A stretch of 52,376 nucleotides of DNA from Parasitella parasitica (taxonomy: Eukaryota; Mucoromycota; Mucoromycetes; Mucorales; Mucoraceae): positions 247,440 to 299,815 of the forward strand of contig MU619254.1 in assembly GCA_025201805.1 (NCBI GenBank), given 5' to 3'. A model generated the notes under the pieces. It saw nothing but the letters and a program-made list of their open reading frames with translations. It was not told the DNA's origin and made no database searches. Every line of letters starts with the position of its first letter. Position 1 is the first letter of the stretch. The position numbers were made by a program, and so were the translations under genes. Below are positions 1 to 11,119 of the stretch, one piece after another.

Positions 1-2069
1 AGCATCGAGATGATGGTCTCTATGTGAATGCCCCTAGTGGTAACTACGGTCACAATTACTGTAGGTCTGCTTCTCTGCATTCTTTCTCATATGCACTATT
101 CATGAAACAATGGTAAGTGGGATCTGAAATATTTGGCTACTACAAGATTTGCAACTCATTGTGGACATAGGAAACAAGAGGCAGTGAACTATTCTCACCG
201 ATGAGGATAGAGCAACTAAGAATAAGTCGACTTTGGGAAAGATAGGGAAGTGACACTCCGATTCTCATGCAATTCATTGTAATTTACCGTCATTTTGCAG
301 TTTCTGAAAAAAAAAAGTTCAAGTAAACGATAAAGGTCGTGGTGATTGTGATATATACATGTTATGGTTTCTGGTAACAAACCTTTTATTTCTGATAAAA
401 GCCAAGAAGTTTCTGACAGAAAAGAAATGTCTCCCTAAAAAGATTTCAAGTGGGGATTTCCATATATAAAAAAAAAGTAATTGCTTTATTTCAATCAAAG
501 TGAAAATACAAAGAGAATGTGTTTTGAATTAAGCTATCTACATCACATCTTTAAGTTCTTAAAGTTCAAGGTAGTCTTTAAAAAAAAGCTTATGGTTGTC
601 TATTGATAAACATCTGTGATTCTGGGTGTAAGTGTGTCTGTTGACCTTGGATTCAGGAACGGAGGGCAAGGTTGAAGATAAACACATTTATGTCCTTAGG
701 ATTTCAGAAGATAATTTTTTATGAACGGGCGTGGTATCCTGCCGGCAGATTGTTTCCTTTTCTCTGGCACTTTCTTATACCTTTAGGTGATTCGGTGTCT
801 TCTAGTGCAGAAGGTTTTGTCAGACAAGTACCAAGCTGGGCTCTCTATATCCAGTTCCACAGTAGAATAGCTAGTCAAACCTGTGTCTGCTTTTCCATAA
901 AACTGGAGTGGTTCAAAAGCGTATGTCTTTGTAAAACTAGCGTAGATTTTAGGCGCCTGGTTTTGTTTTTTGTTTTTTTTTTTGGTCTACGCAATCTTCA
1001 GTGTGCTATTGTTAGAAAAAATGACAAAAACTGTAAGAAAACAACGTTTAGCGATTTCAAACAAGTAATGCAAAGTAATGCATTAGACTATAAGGCACCT
1101 TTTGATTACATATTTGCGTATCTTAGAGCAATTTTTTGTACTTTTTAAGTTGACATCAGATGAAGGTAGCGTTTTTTCTGACTTTTTCAGAAAAGTATTT
1201 TTCAAAATCGGAGCGTGAGATAGTCAGGCCAGGTACAGACATGCAAGGACTACCATTAAATAGCCAAGAAGCACACAATTTAATAATCGAGGTTCCAATT
1301 GTTTTTCTTTTGAATTAGTTAAGTTATGGCTTCTCAAAGCTAATGCTTTCTTCAAAAAAAGCACCATTTTTCTTTGATGGCGGAGATTAAACGCATCTAA
1401 AATTAGGAAGAACAAATTCTTTCAAAAACTCCATTTGGACAATTCGAAAACAAAATTACTCCTTTGAGACAAGATAACATCCTCTGATACTATGCATACC
1501 ACGGCTATCAGTCTATGATAACAGCTGTATATTTGGGCACGCTACACGATGGTGTTATTTTCATAATCCTTGTATGTCTATGAAAGGAATTCTGCCGAAA
1601 AACCTCAAAAAAAGATTAAGAGGGAAAAGTTAATATTTTGCTTAATCAGAGCGCATTTCCAGTCTTTCAGATCAAGGAATGACTTTTTACGATCATTTTC
1701 CTCTAATATATGATATAGTAAAAAGTTGCATTTTTGAGGTCAAAATCGAAGACAATGCATAATCAATGATTTTGAATGTGTGGATACAAGGAAAAAAGTG
1801 AAAAAATCCATCATTTTGCATCGAAAAAAAAAATCATGCTAAAATTGCACCAAAATCATATTTAATATAGTTTTTTCCCAATGGATACTATTTATGGTGT
1901 TTTCAAGGCATTTTTGATTATCACTTAAAAATGTTGTACGAAGCTTAAGTTCTTGCTTTTAAGCTGTAAAAAATATCTGTTTGGAGCTGATATCATCAAT
2001 ATCAATTCTAGTTCATGACACAGTTCTATAAAGTAAGTATTTTGATACCACAAGTATACCTTTACAGTA

Positions 2070-2185
2070 CACAGCCTATTTCACCACTCACAGCCCATTT
2101 CACCACTTTCACAGCCTATTTCACCACTTTCACAGCCCATTTTACCAATTTCACCAACTTCACAACCGATTTCTGACCACTTTCT
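2070..2185. repeat. 21-bp imperfect tandem repeat, about 5 copies
   Basis: The unit reads approximately ACAGCCTATTTCACCACTTTC. The central copies differ mainly by C/T changes, while the outer copies are shortened or drifted (for example ACAACCGATTTCTGACC). No gene overlaps it. Confidence 0.8.
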
Positions 2186-2254
2186 TTTTTCTTCGTCTTT
2201 AAATTCTATGAGCTCTTTCGTTTGTCAATTGTGAAATTGATAATTAGACCTGAA

Positions 2255-2471
2255 GAACAAAACAGGAAATGTTATTATGCCCTCCCCTCATTTTCTAGTT
2301 CATGTTTATTTTACTTTATTCTTATCCCACCCTTCTATATATATTTTGCTTTAGACCGAGCTTAAATTGATTAATATTTAGATAGTGTTAATTTCTTTCT
2401 TTTATATCTTTGAACTTCGCTATCAAATAAATATTCAAGACTCTAGCATAATAACATTTCCTATTTTGTTC
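2255..2471. repeat. Inverted repeat with 26-bp arms (MITE-like)
   Basis: The left arm at 2255-2280 (GAACAAAACAGGAAATGTTA followed by TTATGC) is matched by its reverse complement at 2446-2471 with one mismatch. The arms enclose about 165 bp of AT-rich sequence without an open frame. The size and arms resemble a miniature inverted-repeat transposable element or a solo palindrome. I could not identify a clean target-site duplication. Confidence 0.55.
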
Positions 2472-2804
2472 TGACGGTCTGAAGAAATTCTTACGAGAAG
2501 TTCTTTCGACCAAGAATGGCTGTTCGATAAAATAACTAGAGCGTTTGAAATAGAAAACTAAAAATGTGATTGTATTTAATACTTCTTGTCACTACTTGAA
2601 ATATTCTTAGGGGGACATTTCTCTTCTCTCAGAACTTCTCAGTTTTTATCAGAAACCCTAATGTATATTATCACAAACACCGTAAAAACCATAAAAAGTC
2701 TGTATATTCAAATTTGCAACCTCAAATACTTTTATTTTTCACTACTATTTTTTTTTTTCTATTTTATACTATTTTTTTCTTTTACCATCAACTATTTTTT
2801 ACTT

Positions 2805-4410
2805 TCACTTATCTTCCTCTTCGTCCTCCTCATCTTCTTCCTCATCTTCTTCCTCATCTTCTTCCTCATCTTCTTCCTCATCTTCTTCCTCATTTTCTTC
2901 CTCATCTTCTTCTACGTCTTCCTCGTCTTTCTCCATCTTCGCGTCAGTCAACCAATCTTTCGAAAGAAATTTTTGTGGGCGCTGACTTCCACGTGCAATT
3001 CTTTCCATACTGTCTTCTTCATAATTTCTAGCTTCTTCATAAATCCTTTCTAATTCCAACAAAAGGCCCTATAAAGGATTAAAATAAACGAGTCAGAAAA
3101 AAAGAAGAGTTGGTTCAGCTGTGTCTTACCTCTATTGTCGACAGCCCATTGATCAGATTTTCGATACCTCCAGACCGGATTCCGAATAAAGAGACAGGGA
3201 AGGGAAACGCACAAACTTCCTCGAGGACGTAAGATTTTTTGTCTTTTAATCTCATTGTACACAAATGTGCATCGAGCCCCATAATTTGTACAATTGGAAA
3301 TCTTACTTCTGTTATAACGCTTTCTTTTAAATATGTTGCCGAGGTTAGAAATTCATTCAAATGGCATTTAGTTGCCATGACTGACTTCAGGCGGTCGGAA
3401 TACAATTTAGCAGTGGTTGCCTTTTTCGCAACTTCCCCAGTGCCACCATCAAAAATGGCAGCGTCTTCCTTCCAAACCAAGAGTCTCAGATCAAGTTTGA
3501 ATCTTAAATTCATCTTTTTACAAACATTGCTCATCGTGTCGCCCCTATAAATCAATGCTTAATGGAAAGTACGTGTTTTTGGAGGCAAAATTTTCAGGTA
3601 TTACCAGTGCAGCAAGATTTTAGTGTTATTTCCAAAGTAAGTCTCGAAAACATATCCCCAGAATTTAACTTGTAAATCAAACTCTGAATACAAACTTCGG
3701 TACTCTTTGGAAAAGACCCTTTGCTTTTCCACATGCATCTGCAGTCTAGATATAAAGAAATCAATAAAAGTGCTTCAGCTTTACAGCTTTCATAATTACA
3801 TAAACTTGTAGATACGGAGTACTAAATCCTCTTTCTGTGTCTTAGCAGCGGTTGACAGGCACGCCTCCAGCGCGGCTTTCAACCCTTTTTCATTTTTGAC
3901 CTAACCGGTTTGTCATTCCAGTTAATACAACATCCTGAGCAAGCTTGTATAAGATAATTTGTTGACTTACTGCTTTTAATTTTGTTACTACAGAAACGAT
4001 GTTATTATCATCTACATGCTGTAACTTATTTCTTTTAGTTCCTTTATTTATTTTTGCACTCAAGGAACAATCATCAATGTCATTTTCCATTAAACTACGT
4101 GTAAACAATATCAGAGGCCAAGGAAAAACACAATTCAAATTACAAAAGTCTTACATTCTGAAATATTTCTTTTTTTTTGTTTCTTTTGTTGCTTTTGCAG
4201 CAGTGCTGTCCTCATTGATGACCTAAAGAATAATTTTAAAGACGATCAAACGAGAATTGTTATAGGGCTAACATTATTATGTGTGCTTACTTCATTTCGT
4301 AGTTGTCTCAAGCGTTGTTGTTCGACTGCGGCTTGAAGGAGGATTTTTTCATCATTCACCTCTGCAAGCGCTGATGTAATTTCATCATTTCTTCTTTTTT
4401 TAGGACGCAT
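2805..4410 (-). CDS. Hypothetical protein with acidic C-terminal tail (Mucoromycota-type family)
   Basis: Seven exons close in frame: 4410-4291, 4222-4155, 4094-3971, 3900-3800, 3745-3605, 3544-3130 and 3068-2805, giving 410 aa. The N-terminus is basic (MRPKKRRNDE) and may be a nuclear signal. The middle is lysine-rich and helical. Exon 6 carries a globular part with the line LINGLSTIE near its end. The last ~30 residues are almost all Glu/Asp in EEDEEED-type repeats. From memory, proteins with this globular part occur in many copies in Mucor and Rhizopus genomes, but I know no function. The junction at 3971/3900 uses a GTAAGT donor and removes an otherwise apparent stop. The gene is transcribed away from the Helitron relic at 4769, so its multicopy nature could be linked to transposon activity (inference). 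Confidence 0.6.
2815..2905. repeat. Acidic-tail coding microsatellite (TCTTCC-type repeats)
   Basis: The plus strand shows about eight tandem copies of a TCTTCTTCCTCA-like unit. Read on the minus strand they encode the Glu/Asp tail of the 2805-4410 protein. The tract length is likely to vary between strains. Confidence 0.7.
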
Positions 4411-4768
4411 GATTTAAATTATTTATTGGGGAATAAAGAAGTTATCAATAAAATAATGGCGTTTTTATGGTATAAGTGGGCATCCTTAGGGATTAGCGTA
4501 ACCTAAACTTTCTTTATAGTGACATCAAGAGAAAGTTTACTGCCAATGTCTGGTGCAACATTGCGAACTGCAACCATCATATAAATGCCACTCTCCCCGC
4601 TGTCATCGTACCCTTCTCTCGTTTTTACCAACAATCCCAATTGGTATGAATAATAACATTTGAAGTTGGTTCATATGTTAAGCTTGAAATCACGGTCTAC
4701 AATTACCCTCAAAAGAGACTCCTCAAATTACATCTTATAATAAATCCTATAATAAAAGGTCCTAAGGT
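4411..4768. other. Spacer between the acidic-tail gene and the Helitron relic
   Basis: About 360 bp of AT-rich DNA that should hold the promoter of the minus-strand gene starting at 4410. I see no open frame or recognisable element. Confidence 0.5.
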
Positions 4769-4813
4769 TTGATCAAATTTTTAGAAATCACAAGTGTTAT
4801 AACAAATAATAGT

Positions 4814-5785
4814 ATGCCAAAGCGTTCTTTCCCTGATTCTTATCAAAATATAGCAGGCCCTATCCACCAGCAAACCAAGCGTTGTGCTTCATGCCGTAAA
4901 TTGGGTCATTCGGGAAAATCACATAATTCATATCCGAACAATCCAAAAAAAAACAGTGGTATCCCTACAAATGATACAAATGCGCACGCTCAATCTGTTA
5001 GAGAAAGTGACATAACCCCCACCTCTAGTCAGTGTAACTAGATGTGCCTCATGTCAGCACTTAGGGCATTCAAGAAATACAGTACGCACAGTTCTTGCCC
5101 TTATAACCCAAGAAATAACCTAAATCCTTCCAAAAGCACAACAGGCCCCGCTGACCCAACCAACTCAACACTACGTCCAAGAGCAACAAATGATTTTGCC
5201 ATAAGAAATATTGCAAAGGATCCCGCAAGATCGCCCACTGAGAGAAATGACCGTAGCCGTATGAGTGTGGAGGGTACTGGCTATGGAGCCCTGATGTGAA
5301 TGGTTGAGAGAATCAAAACATCATTTAGTACCAACCCTAGATTTCAACTATGTTGTGCAAACAGCTTTTTCAAGCTTAAACCTCTTGAACTAACATCACC
5401 TTTATTTGCTGATTTGCAAACAGGATCGACAAGCGAATGTAGGGAGTTTAGGATCAATATAAGGTTATATAACAGTGCAATGAGCTTTGCTTCAATGGGA
5501 GCTAAGAAAAAAACAAATCAGACTGCAAGAGAGCAAAAGATCTCGAGAGAATAAGAAACTCAAGGTGGTGGTGTATACACCTTTAAGTTGCACAGAAGTG
5601 CGTACCACCTAGTGGTTAGTGGTTTACCTGCGGCTGGAGAACGCCCAACATCCTCGCAGATCTACATTTATGATGCTGATAATGAATTGGACAATCGTCA
5701 TGCTCACGCGAGCCATATTTCGAGAAATACATCGGGAAAGCTTCAAGTATTGATGCATAAAATGAATCCATTTGTAGAGCGTTAA
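4814..5785 (+). pseudogene. Helitron replicase N-terminal remnant
   Basis: Open pieces at 4814-5041, 5042-5299, 5300-5554 and 5588-5785 are joined by stops and frame changes. Two CxxC...H knuckle-like motifs and the GLPAAGERP/ADNELDNR block match the conserved leader of fungal Helitron proteins. The Rep catalytic HUH and two-Tyr motifs are not visible, which fits the internal deletion. Confidence 0.7.
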
Positions 5786-5939
5786 AAGTAAATGTCCCAA
5801 AATTGCCGACGAGATAGCAGACAAGCAGCAGATCACATATGTGGGAATTCAGAGACCCTTCAACCTCAAGCTAATCTTCCGTGCGGATGGCACTCTAAAT
5901 AAAAGGAGATATAACAGGCCAATGAATACAGATAAGCTT

Positions 5940-6743
5940 GCTAGATAACTGCAAACTTTTGCCAATTATCTTTTGCGTGTTGGTAATGGTGAGGTTCCAG
6001 GATTCAGGTTTAATGGCAATGATCTTGTTCCTGCTGCTGACACCGATTATGTTCCCATATATTGGATATGGTGATTCCTGGTACCAACGTGCATTCTCTT
6101 ATCAATAACATACTCCCACTTTTGGGTACAGTGGGTGTTGATAATAAATTCCGTCTCTGGGTAGACATGCTCACAAACTCAATTTTTATGACATCAATGA
6201 ACGCCGAAATCCAGATTTTAAATGATATCATGCTTGCTCAAATTCCTGGTCAAATGTTCATATATCGTAGTGCTAATAAAATTTCCCTCTAAGGTAGCTC
6301 AAGTACAGTATCCCTAGAAATGATGAACAACATTGGTGGTCTTCCTCCTCATCTACTAAAATTTAAACAGTTCAAGATTGATTATCGAGGGCCCTCTCCC
6401 AATTATTATTTCTGCAAGGATCATCACAGGTTCCAAAATTTGTGATGTAGTCCTTATTCCGAAAATCTCTTGATGAGTCCCCTATCATCTTACAAAGACA
6501 TCAATTTCCCATTTGGCTTGCCTTTACAATGTCTGTAGACAAGGCTCAAGGACTAATTTTGCAAAAGGTGAGTTTATACCTTTCAAAGCCTGTATTTCTC
6601 ATGGCGAATTATACGTTGCTCTCTCGAGAGTCCCAAATCCTAGCTCTATAAAAGTTCTCATAGAGCAATCTGAAGATGAGAAGCAAAATCGATGTCCATC
6701 CAATTGCACGCGAAATGTCGTCTTTACTGAAATCTTTGTTTAG
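5940..6743 (+). pseudogene. Helitron helicase C-terminal remnant
   Basis: Frames near 5950-6060 read VGNGEVPGFRFNGNDLVP, and those near 6300-6743 read through the last helicase region. There a degenerate SVDKAQGLILQKVSLYL segment precedes HGELYVALSRVPNPSSIKVL and TRNVVFTEIF. That order is the usual end of Helitron/PIF1 helicases. Several frameshifts and stops interrupt it. Confidence 0.7.
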
Positions 6744-6962
6744 GGTAGTACAATCACAATTACATGCTATTTCCTCTTACTGTATATCTTGAAATACAAT
6801 AAAGTTTCATTATTTCAGAGACTGGCAGCCTCGCAGAACGAGATGGACCCCGCAGATCTACTGGTTTGTTATAAAAGTTACGTATTTGTTAAGCTGCCCC
6901 CTCCTGCACTTCAAGATGATGCGATTTTTTTGTTTTTGTTTGAACATATGCAATGCTTTATT

Positions 6963-7419
6963 TCATACAACAACATTACTTATGAGAACGCGCAATTTGA
7001 ATGATTGCCAAAATTTGCTAGTTTTTTTTAGTATTGCGAATGCAATAGGGCTATTAGTTTTGTATAGTATGAAAAAGATGACGAAGGCTGTCATTAGATT
7101 TACACCAGCATATTTCATAGCGGCCTTATAGGTAAAGTATTTCAGTATCAAACTTTTTTACCCTCTTCCCGACAAACTTACCTTGATTACCCAACGCCAT
7201 CCATCGCCCATATCTTGCATCAATTCGTCATCGTCATCACTGTCCTGGATTTTGCTTGATTTCACTCGTTTCTGCCTATCTCTTTCCACTAATTCTCTTC
7301 GCAAGTCGTCGATGCGATCATTCAGCGCAATCACTTCGTTTTGGAGCGATTCCAATGCTCTTTTTGTTGCTGGTCCTAATGCCAAGGTAGCCATTTGCTG
7401 ATATTGCTGCTGCTGCTGC

Positions 7420-7459
<40 letters not shown>

Positions 7460-8985
7460 GCTGTTGCTGTTGATGTTGCTGTTGTTGCAAATGTGGTTCG
7501 GAATTCGCAAACGTAAAATGTCTATTTGTAGCTCGGCCTTCGCTCATGCTACTCAACATATTGTTCTGTGGTGTTGCAGTAACAGAAGACGAAGCACTTG
7601 ATCCAGGCACAGGAGATTGAAAATGTGTGCTGCTGCTATGAATAGGTGTCATTGCATGTATTTGTTGCTGTTGTGTCGAATAGAAGGGAGGTGAAGGCGA
7701 TGATAAATGGCTTTTTCTGTGCTGTTGTTTTTGTTGGTTCATGGGAGATGGTAGTCTTGAATGTGAGGAGGAAGAAGACGATGTTTTGGGAATATATCGC
7801 TCATTGGCAATAGGGGTTCTACTACGGCTACCGATGCCCCTTCTTTCGTGGTCACTATCATCGCTGCTACTGCTATCTCTACCATCATGCTGATGCTGAT
7901 ACTGTTGTAAAGTGGGTCGGTTGGTTGGTATTTGTTGCCACGGATTCACATTGACATCGATAAATTCTGTCAGATAAGCTGGCTTTTTCTCATTTCCTCG
8001 AGTGTTGCTGTATTGCCCCAACCTAGATGATACAGCAGATCGAGGTCGCACCCCGCTAGGAAGACTACTTGTCGCAGAAGGAGGTCTATTATAATAGGTG
8101 GGTAGTTGTCTAGGCGTTCCAGGCGCAGTAACCATGGTCTGTACAGAAGCGGCAGACGATGGTCTAATTTGCAGTTGCTGCAGTTGCTGTTGGTGATGTT
8201 GCTCCAATATCGATCTAGTAAGAGTAGGTGTTCTTTGTGACAGAACGTTTGTGCGGTCGGGTGATCCATAAGGTGAAGTGGTATTGGAATGATTGCTTGC
8301 TGGAGTTTCGGATGCAATGTTGAACGGAATAACATTATTAGTGCTTTCTTGAATGTCACGAAGGTATGCTTTTTCCTCAGCGTCTTCTGATACGTCGCTC
8401 GTATCGTCTTCTTGATTTGTGGATGTATCATCAGTGTCCAATAGATCATCACTGCTATCATCGGCCCCTGACGGTTTCATTATGGCAAATGCATGAATAA
8501 TTTGCTGGGCTTCTTCTCTACCCGTATTTCTCTTGTACGCTTCCGTTGCAACTCTCAACAACGCTTCAACATAAATATGTCTTGCCTCTAGAGTTGTGGT
8601 GCCTTCCAACTTCTTCCACGCATCCCTGATGGATCCGTTAGATTGGCTGATTAAAGTTGACCTTGGGACCTACCATTTCGCTCTACCAACGACATCAAAT
8701 AGCCCAGGTCTTTGCGTGTTGATATCACCTTCGGAGACTTGCTTATACAAAGCATACAGCTAATAAATGCAGAAATAGACAAAAAGAAATCAGCTTTCAT
8801 CCCTCAAAATACCTTCCTCCCCCCCCCCTTTTTTTTTTAATACAATTTACTTCTAGTTTCTGGCTCTTTGTGGGTTGAAAATTTGAAGTTGCAGGCAAAT
8901 GCTGAACAAAATGTAGCGCTTTGTTGTATCTCTGTAGAATAAAACGGTCGGTATAATGAGGCGGGATGGATGCCATAGGTCCCAA
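6963..8985 (-). CDS. Tail-anchored acyl-CoA-binding protein, ACBD5/Atg37-like
   Basis: Four exons close in frame: 8985-8851, 8759-8674, 8625-7182 and 7124-6963, giving 608 aa. Residues ~10-95 form an acyl-CoA-binding (ACB) domain: LYALYKQVSEGDINTQRPG, then a Trp codon split by an intron, then DAWKKLEG. A long low-complexity region follows with a run of more than 20 Gln. A predicted coiled coil (ALESLQNEVIALNDRIDDL) comes next, then a C-terminal transmembrane segment (~561-577, NLMTAFVIFFILY) and a short basic tail. ACB domain, coiled coil and tail anchor together match animal ACBD5 and yeast Atg37, which sit on peroxisomes, bind long-chain acyl-CoA and act in lipid transfer, contact sites and pexophagy. 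A second start at Met4 is possible. It shares a 646-bp divergent promoter region with TRAPPC13. Location in the cell is inferred. Confidence 0.82.
7395..7492. repeat. CAG/CAA microsatellite coding poly-Gln
   Basis: The plus strand shows consecutive TGC, TGT and TTG-type triplets (GTT repeated over ten times). The minus strand reads them as CAA and CAG, giving a glutamine run broken once by His and once by Tyr in the ACBD5-like protein. Confidence 0.85.
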
Positions 8986-9631
8986 ACAAACACGTATTTA
9001 AGGATTTGGGAAAAAAGAGGAAAAAGAAAAGAAAAAAAAGTGTACGCTTTAAAAGATGTATCTTATTGTGGAAATATCACATGGATTTTGACGATACTAA
9101 ATGGATATATGATTATTTTCAAGAGCCAATCAAAGTTTTGTTGATCAGTTAAGGTTATAACTCGCTTTGCCTACAATACACACTTGAATGTTGTATTTAT
9201 ACAGTAGGCACAGCGGTCGCAGAGTCATTGTAGGATAGGTATATGCTTAGAATAGTATGATGCTGTGAAGTTGCTGTTGGCAAATGAAAACTGACTGCCG
9301 TGGTAGATGAAATGATTTTAAACGATCGAAATTCAGCTGCAAAATGGTGCTTTATCCATGTAAAAAAAAAAAAAAAAAAAAATACTGTAATAAACTCATT
9401 TTGTTAAATAAACATGAAAAAGCTTAAATCACGAATTAGATTATCCATCGTCGGTTCAAAAAAATCCTTGAAAAAGCACTGTTTTCCAGACCATTAGGGA
9501 TAGATGATCCGAATGATCCGAATCCATCGCAGCAGCAGGTCACAACAAGCTGCTCACCAGCTTTACAGCTTCGATGTTGTTTTTAGAAATATTGCTAAAG
9601 GCAACCTTTCTCCAACTTGCCAAGTAGAATA
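8986..9631. other. Divergent promoter region between ACBD5-like gene and TRAPPC13
   Basis: This 646-bp spacer lies between two genes transcribed apart. It holds an A21 run near 9361-9381 and no credible open frame. I see no confident TATA box or known factor site. Confidence 0.5.
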
Positions 9632-10942
9632 ATGCAATCACCACGTCCAATTACCACAAGCTCACCGGTTCCAGGTCAACAAGATGACCAACTTCCTCAT
9701 TCACTATCACTCAAGGTGATGAGATTATCGCGTCCTCAGCTCACAGCCACCATGCCAATCTATTACGAGTCAAACGGCGAAAAGAAAGCAGGATTAATAG
9801 AAGGGTTGGACTCTTTAAACATATCAGATCTTACAGCATCGCATCCGATCGAAGGCAAAAGCAATGAACTACAGATCCGAGACTTTGGCCTTAGTCAAAT
9901 GCTGAGGCTGCCGTCTGCGTTTGGGAACATATACCTTGGAGAGAACTTTAGTACTTTTATTAGCATCAACAACGAATCGCCCTTAGCAGTGCAACAAGTT
10001 GGAGTCAAGATTGAACTGCAAACTTCATCACAGCGGTTTGTGCTATCTGATACAACCGCAGCACCTCACACAGTGCTGGAGACACAGACGACGTATGATA
10101 CAACAATATCGCATGAAATCAAAGAGCTGGGCGTGCATATTCTGGTGTGCTCAGTCCACTATAGCACACCAGACGGCAGACAGAGACATTTCCGCAAGTT
10201 TTACAAATTTCAAGTATCAAATCCGCTTGCCGTCAAAACTAAACTAAACAACATGATTGACGGCCGAGTATTTCTCGAAGCACAGCTACAGAATGTATCG
10301 GCAGGGCCCATGTTTTTAGAAAGAATGAGGTTTGAGCCATCCGAGCACTTTCAGTTTGAGGAGTTGAACCAGTGCGTAAAAGACAATGACGATTCATCCG
10401 TATTCGGCGATAGCTTTATTCACCCACAAGATATCCGGCAGTATCTGTATATGCTGTCACCACGCAACGCCGACAACGACCGTATATCTAGAACAACCAA
10501 TGCACTTGGAAAGCTGGACATTGTTTGGAGATCCTACATGGGTGATTTGGGGAGGTTGCAGACTTCACAGCTCACAAGAAAAGCACCCATGCTGGAAGAC
10601 TTGGAGGTACAGCCATTTTGGGTTGCAGACGGGCCAGTCCAGATCACATTGGAGCAGCCATTCAAACTTGGAATCCGTGTCAGGAATCACAGTAATGACA
10701 ACATGAAGTTGGTTTTAAGCAGCATTAAAACTAAAATGGGATCTGTGCTTTTGAGCGGCCTCGGTAGCAAACAATTGGGTGAAGTGCGTCCTAATCAGTC
10801 GACAGAAACTCAAATCGAGTTTTTCCCACTCACGCCTGGGCTGCAGAGAGTTGGCGGATTAAGAGTGATGGACCTATTATCTGGCTATACGAAAGATATT
10901 GACCATATATGTGATATATTTGTCTTGTCACAATTAAAATAA
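9632..10942 (+). CDS. TRAPP complex subunit 13 homologue (DUF974)
   Basis: A single open exon encodes 436 aa. The first in-frame ATG is at 9632; the frame opens slightly earlier without an ATG. Near residue 25 the line LSLKVMRLSRPQL is the usual start of the DUF974/TRAPPC13 family. The beta-rich GNIYLGENFSTFISINNES block and the late ELGVHILVCSVHYSTPDGR segment also fit. Length agrees with the family (~400-450 aa). TRAPPC13 is a peripheral subunit of the TRAPP tethering complex, which activates Rab GTPases in Golgi trafficking and autophagy. It is divergent with the ACBD5-like gene and followed 178 bp later by the HAM1-like gene. Confidence 0.88.
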   Translation: MQSPRPITTSSPVPGQQDDQLPHSLSLKVMRLSRPQLTATMPIYYESNGEKKAGLIEGLDSLNISDLTASHPIEGKSNELQIRDFGLSQMLRLPSAFGNIYLGENFSTFISINNESPLAVQQVGVKIELQTSSQRFVLSDTTAAPHTVLETQTTYDTTISHEIKELGVHILVCSVHYSTPDGRQRHFRKFYKFQVSNPLAVKTKLNNMIDGRVFLEAQLQNVSAGPMFLERMRFEPSEHFQFEELNQCVKDNDDSSVFGDSFIHPQDIRQYLYMLSPRNADNDRISRTTNALGKLDIVWRSYMGDLGRLQTSQLTRKAPMLEDLEVQPFWVADGPVQITLEQPFKLGIRVRNHSNDNMKLVLSSIKTKMGSVLLSGLGSKQLGEVRPNQSTETQIEFFPLTPGLQRVGGLRVMDLLSGYTKDIDHICDIFVLSQLK

Positions 10943-11119
10943 AGTTTTTAATGCAGCATGGCCATGTATTATGCGCATCAATTCAAATTTTGGTTGCCAT
11001 GGTTTCACACCTTGGTGATTCAGTGACAAATCATGACATCAAAAAAAAAAAAAAAAAAGCTATAAAATAGCTTAACGAAACGCCATTATACATTGAATAC
11101 AATTAAAACCTAAATAAAA

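Larger units (their letters stand above)
1..2804. other. Gene-poor spacer at the window start
   Basis: No reading frame here has the composition or family similarity of a real gene. The longest open frame (672-1148, plus) is unremarkable and starts at a non-ATG codon. The stretch is AT-rich with many A and T runs. It contains the tandem repeat at 2070-2185 and the inverted repeat at 2255-2471, listed separately. A short in-frame stretch at 3-59 followed by a GT could be the end of an exon cut by the window edge, but this is not supportable. Confidence 0.6.
4769..6743 (+). mobile_element. Decayed, internally deleted Helitron
   Basis: Fragments of a Helitron replicase-helicase lie in order on the plus strand but in different frames with stops. 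The first is a cysteine/histidine-rich leader (CASCRKLGHS near 4890, CASCQHLGHS near 5045). Next is the replicase N-region, with MSFASMGA near 5480 followed by YHLVVSGLPAAGERP and QIYIYDADNELDNR near 5600-5690. The end is the PIF1-type helicase C-terminus near 6480-6743, including HGELYVALSRV. The core replicase and most helicase motifs are absent, so the copy must have lost several kilobases internally as well as gaining stops. I could not assign the 5' TC end or the 3' hairpin/CTRR end. It is non-autonomous at best. Its 3' side lies 220 bp from the end of the ACBD5-like gene. Confidence 0.8.

Noticed and set aside
3-59. Possible C-terminal exon fragment ending before a GT at the window start
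   Set aside because: Only 19 codons are visible and there is no second exon that can be joined with confidence.
672-1148. 158-codon open frame on the plus strand
   Set aside because: It starts at a non-ATG codon and shows no domain, no plausible splice context and random-looking composition with Phe runs from T-rich DNA.
2040-2190. Possible CRISPR-like array
   Set aside because: The repeats are contiguous without unique spacers and the sequence is eukaryotic.
3890-3935. Apparent premature stop in the acidic-tail gene
   Set aside because: A GTAAGT donor at 3970 and an AG at 3902-3901 remove the segment as a normal 70-nt intron, so the gene is intact.
7395-7601. Plus-strand frame reading as poly-Leu
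   Set aside because: It is the antisense shadow of the poly-Gln tract of the ACBD5-like gene.
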